Part shown: one piece after another, positions 59,252 through 64,000 of the stretch
How positions within the stretch are numbered: position 1 is the first letter of the stretch
Layout: every line of letters begins with the position of its first letter
Assembly (NCBI GenBank): GCA_019915135.1
Contig: JAHLMK010000011.1
Coordinates: 434,001 to 498,000, forward strand
DNA length: 64,000 nt
Direction: 5' to 3'
Source: Strobilurus pachycystidiatus
Taxonomy: Eukaryota > Basidiomycota > Agaricomycetes > Agaricales > Physalacriaceae
Notes under the pieces: model-generated
Seen by the model: the letters and a program-made list of their open reading frames with translations, nothing else
What the model was told of the DNA's origin: nothing
The model's database searches: none
Made by a program: the position numbers and the translations under genes

Positions 59252-60001
59252 ATGTCATTACCTCAATCCTTGCGCAACACCGTTACGCCGCCAGAGCTGG
59301 AGCTCATCGCGTGCCAAGAGCTTATAGAAATCATCCCGCTGATTACCATGGAGAAAACAGCCTTCATATCGGTACTTTCTGGTATGAACGCGTCTGATCT
59401 GCAGTGACACTGGTTGTCCAGGGCGCGTACGGTCCTCTGCGGCCACCAAACAAGGCGAAAGTACCTCTCTGGATGGCTCTCAATTTGAAGTCGAAGCGCA
59501 AATGCCACATAGTGGCGCCAGAATGGCTGAGCGTTGGTCAGTCGTGGGACGCACAAGTTGATCGTCTCTCAATCACGCGTCCAGAACATCTGCAGGACAG
59601 GTTGACGGAGGAGACAACAAGCCCTAGGTTCAGTCGTCTTCCCTTCCGCTTTGCTGAGATATCCAAAGTGTTGTTGGATAAGTATGCATATCTGACTCCT
59701 CGTGCCACTCAAACTGACCTTCGAGACAGCGCATCCGATGATCTTCAAAATCCAGACAAGCTCAGATCTCTGCTCAAAGACATTCGTGAAGCTCGTCAAG
59801 CAAAGACAAGAGATGGTGTCAAAGAGCTCGATCATAGCGAACTTACTGTAAGTGGACGGTACTTTCCATGGCCGATTCACTGATGCTATTCGACAGCTGA
59901 CGAGACTATGCTCTATGGAAGTAAACGAGATTAGACCATTTTTCGTTCAAGCAATGGGCATATTCACCCACCTCCATCGGCCGCCGCAAGGATCGTCATG
60001 A
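59252..60001 (+). CDS. PSF2: GINS complex subunit Psf2
   Basis: Five exons, 59252-59371, 59422-59536, 59585-59681, 59730-59847 and 59897-60001, encode 184 residues. It starts [20 protein letters not shown] and continues with [74 protein letters not shown] and [20 protein letters not shown]. This is the full Psf2 pattern. GINS (Sld5, Psf1-3) joins Mcm2-7 and Cdc45 to form the active replicative helicase. ATG 59252 gives the conserved N-terminus. Confidence 0.95.
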
Positions 60002-60597
60002 CCGAGTGGACTGTTGATGTTGTCTTCGTTCTTCAACGCGCCCGTACGGTAGATAAGTACGGCTTGCCTCGTCGGCCATCATGGGGAATGAACAAAGCGT
60101 CTATCTGACATGCTTGTGTACACATGCTTCTAGTTGTCCCCCGAGGATATTGACCCGCCCTTCGAGTATTCATCAAAGAAAGACCGACTTGCCAGTGATA
60201 GCGTTGCTCATACGAAGAGAGAATAGCTCGAGGCTCAGACGCAAAGGACGAGAATGATAAAAGCATTGTGTTGCTCCGGGCAAGTCGTGGACAAGTATGA
60301 CCTTGGACCTTGCTGATACTGAACAGGTTATGATGTCTATGATACTTGAACTGCTGCTGTGTTCCTCTGAGGAATCTGGAAATGACTTTCTTATATGTTC
60401 TTGTCCGGAATCCTCCTCCCGGGGCTTGCGATGCTGTCGCCCAAGGATAGCAAGGAAGACAAGGAATGGTCGGAGACCAACAACGTCGAAGTGGAGCGTT
60501 CGACGTGACCATCAAGACCAATGGAGCTGGAAGGTGCCAAACTACGAGTAACTCAGGATTGCCTTCTTCATCGAGGGAACGTGAGGCTTTGAAATGA

Positions 60598-61107
60598 ATG
60601 TCATTTCGGAACAATCTGACATGCCCGCTCACGGGATCCGATTTCGGCAAGAGAAGTGAGTAGTGTGTCGAAAGCATGAATGGCTTACCAAATGACTGAC
60701 ATACCGCAGTTCCCACGGAAGTGCATGTCAATGCTAGTCAGCGAACTTACGACCTTTCACCAAATTCGCCGTCACCGCCTGTGAACGTCTTTCTCTACGT
60801 GTGTTTGCGGTCTCAACAATATCAATTTCCTCACAAGCTAGCTGACTACTGAGGTAATCAGCTCGAGTTTCCCAAGTGACTGTATGCCTCGCGCATAGCG
60901 GACCCGCGATGACGAAATATCAGAATCGTCAATTGAAGAGGACTTCTCGCGTCCTGCCACTGTGATATGCAAGGACATCCAGATTGTACTCATACTCGCC
61001 GTTCTGTCTCGAATGGTTGATTCTATGAACGCTATCGATGATAGTAGCGTGACGGTGGACGGCATTGTTCGCTCAGGAGTCAATGTAATTGAGTATTGAC
61101 GTGATTC
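60598..61107 (+). other. Coding-like segments, unrecognised
   Basis: ATG 60598 opens MSFRNNLTCPLTGSDFGKRI. A GTGAGT donor at 60656 and ACCGCAG acceptor at 60709 join it in frame to PTEVHVNASQRTYDLSPNSP. Farther on, a frame reads RTRDDEISESSIEEDFSRPA and VICKDIQIVLILAVLSRMVD, but an in-frame TAG at 60896 separates it from the stretch LTTEVISSSFPSDCMPRA. It may be a decayed gene or one with an intron I have not found. The family is unknown. A 232-codon antisense frame (60033-60731) overlaps the first part. Confidence 0.3.
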
Positions 61108-61742
61108 TGGGAAGGCAGCCACAATATCTTCTATTTGGTTACCCTTGGAGCTACGTACGCCTCTGCTTTCCTTTGAAATTTCACTTTGCTGACATTGGAT
61201 CGATGTACCGGACACGACGAGAGCCTCTAACTGTCAAAGGAAGATTCCTTTGCAGCGAAAAACTCAATTCAAGAGCGAAGAAGATCAAGATTAAGACCCA
61301 TACTAGCGGGGAGCCTGAACAGAGGGACTCGTTCGGAACGAGCTATGGTACGTGACTACATAGCCCAACGGAGAAAGAGACTCAGACCCTAGGTTTAATT
61401 AATTCTGATCGAGCAGACTCTAACCCATGCACTGTCGATCAAGGTCGATTCAACACCCAATCGTCTATCGCTATCCTAAGTAAAAGTCGGGTACATTATT
61501 CCCCATAGGCGCGCAGTCCGAGGCAAAAAGCAGTCGAGCTAGACGAAGGTTTGCTGTGATTGCACTGATTCGTGAATGGTCGATAGTGTAGAGGCATATG
61601 TACTGGCCGCAATGACGGACTGACGAACGAAGTTCTCACACGATCTGGAAGTAATACCCGAACATAACGGCCACGATGTCCTGCCGAAGGATAAGAAGAG
61701 TTTTCAAGGGATCAGGCAGTCTGTGGACTTGTCGTCGTATGG

Positions 61743-62245
61743 GTGCATTATGGCGACATACTCGTAGTACAAATCGGCGGCCGGAAAGCTGACAGCAAGA
61801 ATCAAACGCTATATCACAACTCGGAGCAAGCAGCTGTCGGTCCGACGTTTCAAGTGAATGAGCTTATAAGAGCAGTACTTACAAGTTATGAGGCGTCCAC
61901 CTTTTCGCCGTTACATAGCCAGGACTCCGCGCTCTTTTCGTTGGACTACCAACGTGTCCAGTGCTTGGCGGCTGGTGGGCCACAGCTGATGGCGACGGGC
62001 TCACCTGTGAGAGAACGGTTGGTAGTTATCAGTGACCGACACTAACAGCTCGTTAGGCTGACCGCGGGAATTGTCAGCGCACCAAACGATCACAGTGCGG
62101 GTGCTCAGAGGATTGGATCAGTCTTTTGCCTCAGTCTTTGTCGGAGGTACTTGCCAGCCACCACTTCCCGTTACAAAGTCAGTGACGGGCGATCAGAGAA
62201 CGCCAAGAGTGTTGACGACAAAGTTCCAATACCTACGTCAAGCAG
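61743..62245 (+). CDS. Candidate multi-exon gene, unrecognised
   Basis: Three consecutive exons join cleanly: 61743-62006 (ending GGPQLMATGSP), 62057-62146 (CSEDWISLLPQSLSE) and 62197-62245 (RTPRVLTTKFQYLRQA). Both introns are 50 nt, the first with GTGAGA, an ACTAAC branch site and TTAG. The next donor is GTCAGA at 62246, beyond which I cannot choose an acceptor. The true start and end are unknown, and no domain is recognised. Confidence 0.35.
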
Positions 62246-62281
62246 GTCAGAAGCAATGACTACACTGTTACAGCACTGGAT

Positions 62282-62335
62282 GGGCGCAGTGGTACAGTCT
62301 CCGGGCACAGTGGTACAGTCTCCGGGCACAGTGGT
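62282..62335. repeat. 21-bp tandem repeat, 2.6 copies
   Basis: GGGCRCAGTGGTACAGTCTCC occurs at 62282-62302 and 62303-62323, differing at one base, and a third partial copy follows from 62324. The unit is a multiple of three and encodes VVQSPGT repeats in the overlapping open frame. Confidence 0.8.
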
Positions 62336-62770
62336 GGGAGGGATGGCGGCCCGAGGGTGGCGAGGCAAGAGCGGAGAGAGTAGCGAATTTGAACTGCATC
62401 AGAGGCTTTGTGAAGTACTTGAACCGCTGCTGTGTTTGAGTAGTAAACGAATAGTCCTTCTCGAGCCTTTTCTTTGTTCGATTAAAATGAGAGAAATTGG
62501 TTGACCCTGCGCTTACATCGTAGCCCTACGCACGTCGTAGGCTTGGGCAGAGACCAGAGACAGGCAACGTTGAGCTTGAAGTGGAGCGCACAAGGAATAG
62601 CGAGGCCAGAAAGCATTCGAACGATCCAGCACCTGTAGACAAGATCTGAAGATCCCGCTAGCTCTTGAAGTAGCATTGAATGGACGGTGTCAAAATTGAT
62701 GCCGAAGTCATGATAAGATCAGTGTACGGGATAATGTATCCTTGAGAGCTGAAGACTTACGAACTTGGTC

Positions 62771-62974
62771 ATGGTCGCACACATCACTGACATCAGCGTC
62801 GAGCAGCCCATTTGCCCCCGTAAGGACTTCACGTTCTACCTCTTCGTCAAGTCTTCCTCAAAAAAGGAGCCTGCTTCACCTCACTGCGGGATCACAATCT
62901 TTCACTGGCAGACCGCTATTCGCATTGATTCCGTCATATACAATTCAACACCAAGTGGGGTATCAGTAAATTGA
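62771..62974 (+). other. Open frame of 68 codons, possible terminal exon
   Basis: ATG 62771 opens MVAHITDISVEQPICPRKDF and runs to a stop at 62974. It has a single frame with even composition but no family match I know. It could be the last exon of the candidate gene at 61743 or a chance frame. Confidence 0.2.
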
Positions 62975-63412
62975 ACATCGCCACGATAACGTGAAGACGC
63001 TTAAGAATAGAGCCACTCAACTGAATGTAGCGTGAGCTTAGTGGAGGCACGGCCGTTTGAATTGTGCGATTGGGCAGGCAAAGATGCCATGGATTGGGCC
63101 TGTAGAGTTAGCGTTTAAGGTTGGTTTTGGCCTTTACCTTTGATTAGTTTCAGCTCGTCGTAGCAGCTAGCTCAGAGCTGACCCACCAGCGAAGCCCAAT
63201 GTGGAATATCAGCATGCTTCAGCATGACATGACAAGTTCGACCTCACTGTGACCGACCTCGCGAAAATGACAGCTACAGACTCGGGAGATTGAGAGGGTG
63301 AGCTTTTCCTATTGACAGGTCATCGAAGCATGACGCCTTGAGTACGTTGTCACTGCAAGAGCAAGGTGAAATACATTGTGACGTTTGATAGTCCCACTGA
63401 CCGAGTGTAAAT

Positions 63413-63762
63413 ATGTCTCGTAACAACGGTCGAGAGCAACTCTTGACACACAAGCCTACGAGTCAAAGCTCAACCGTGCCGATGCAAAGCGGTAGAGGGG
63501 GGCAGAAATCAGCAGCAGTCAATGGGAAGGATGCGAGTAGGATATCAAACTATCAACCAGAGTCTCCTGGCCATTTGTCGTCGCCGGCGATCGATGAAGT
63601 ATCCAGCACCGGAGGCAACGTTCCATCTTTGTTGGAACAGCAGCTCCTGCTAGACTCTATTTGACTCCATAGGAACTTCGTCAGCGTGCAACTGAAGACG
63701 TGTTGTCGTTTGCAAATAGGTCCGGCATGCGTGGCCTCGGACTACGAGATTGTATGGAAGCG
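63413..63762 (+). CDS. Candidate 5' part of a gene running off the window
   Basis: ATG 63413 opens MSRNNGREQLLTHKPTSQSS. A possible GT-AG intron ending at ATAG just before ~63672 would join it to ELRQRATEDVLSFANRSGMR and GLGLRDCMEA, followed by a GTGAGC donor near 63763. The structure is plausible, but the product is unrecognised and the 3' end lies outside the window. Confidence 0.3.
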
Positions 63763-64000
63763 GTGAGCATGCCCTCATGAGTCCTAATACAAGAAATTCC
63801 ATCTAGGCTTGAAGCCTTTTCGAGAGGGCACGAGTGTTCACGTTATGGGAGCGCGTATAAGGTATCTGGTATCCATGAGTATTGAAAAGAGGTTGGAAAC
63901 CGAGGATCGACGAATTGAGTCTTTTGTTGTGCAACACTGCTTGGACATAACAACGCGTCTGCACCTTCAACGTACCAGAGCTACTAAAAGTAATTTTCGT

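Noticed and set aside
60033..60731. 232-codon antisense ORF
   Set aside because: No domain, odd composition, and it lies opposite protein-like plus-strand segments; more likely a shadow.

Overview
The window is nuclear DNA from a filamentous basidiomycete, most likely an Agaricomycete. Genes are dense (about 1 per 2 kb) and split by many short introns, mostly 46-60 nt. The gene content is typically basidiomycete: a giant DUF6606/DUF3638/DUF3645 protein, agaric-type F-box proteins, a KRE6-type glucan-synthesis protein, a CE16 GDSL esterase, a PAR32 (DUF3602) protein and a two-sandwich single-pass membrane protein. I rebuilt exon structures by hand from splice signals and protein-family continuity. 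Almost every recognised model closes to a whole number of codons. No prokaryotic features, CRISPR, rRNA, tRNA or intact transposon were seen.

Layout. 0.1-13.4 kb: a disordered unknown protein, then the ~3,100-residue DUF3638 protein. 13.6-22.6 kb: a membrane-traffic group made of ESCRT-III Did2/CHMP1 and Svp26/TEX261 (divergent, 151 bp apart), a membrane protein with a cytosolic tail, and a synaptojanin-type Sac/5-phosphatase with 21 exons. 23.1-29.9 kb: an RNA-processing group with SF3a60/Prp9 and eIF4A3/Fal1 head-to-head (64 bp between start codons), a small Cys-rich protein, and SF3b p14. 30.5-33.6 kb: a four-helix membrane protein, the recombination protein Sws1 (SWIM finger) and RCC1. 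33.9-46.5 kb: two F-box-type proteins, an acidic unknown protein, a disordered protein, a Ptc5-type mitochondrial PP2C, a four-finger C2H2 factor and a USP deubiquitinase. 47-60 kb: a tiny H1-tail-like protein, PAR32, a CE16 esterase, a membrane-anchored spermidine-synthase-like protein, KRE6, haspin kinase and GINS subunit Psf2 (haspin and Psf2 divergent). 60-64 kb: no recognised gene, but several coding-like segments with good splice signals.

Most genes are housekeeping, often in divergent pairs sharing short promoters. The clearest unusual signal is an excess of GC-AG introns: seven of about 133 introns that I placed, in seven different genes, five of them with a strong GCAAGT or GCATGT donor. 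Other points are a 10-nt microexon, a 12-nt exon, two equal 132-nt repeat-coding exons in PAR32, convergent genes whose ends overlap, and an unidentified multi-exon candidate near 62 kb.
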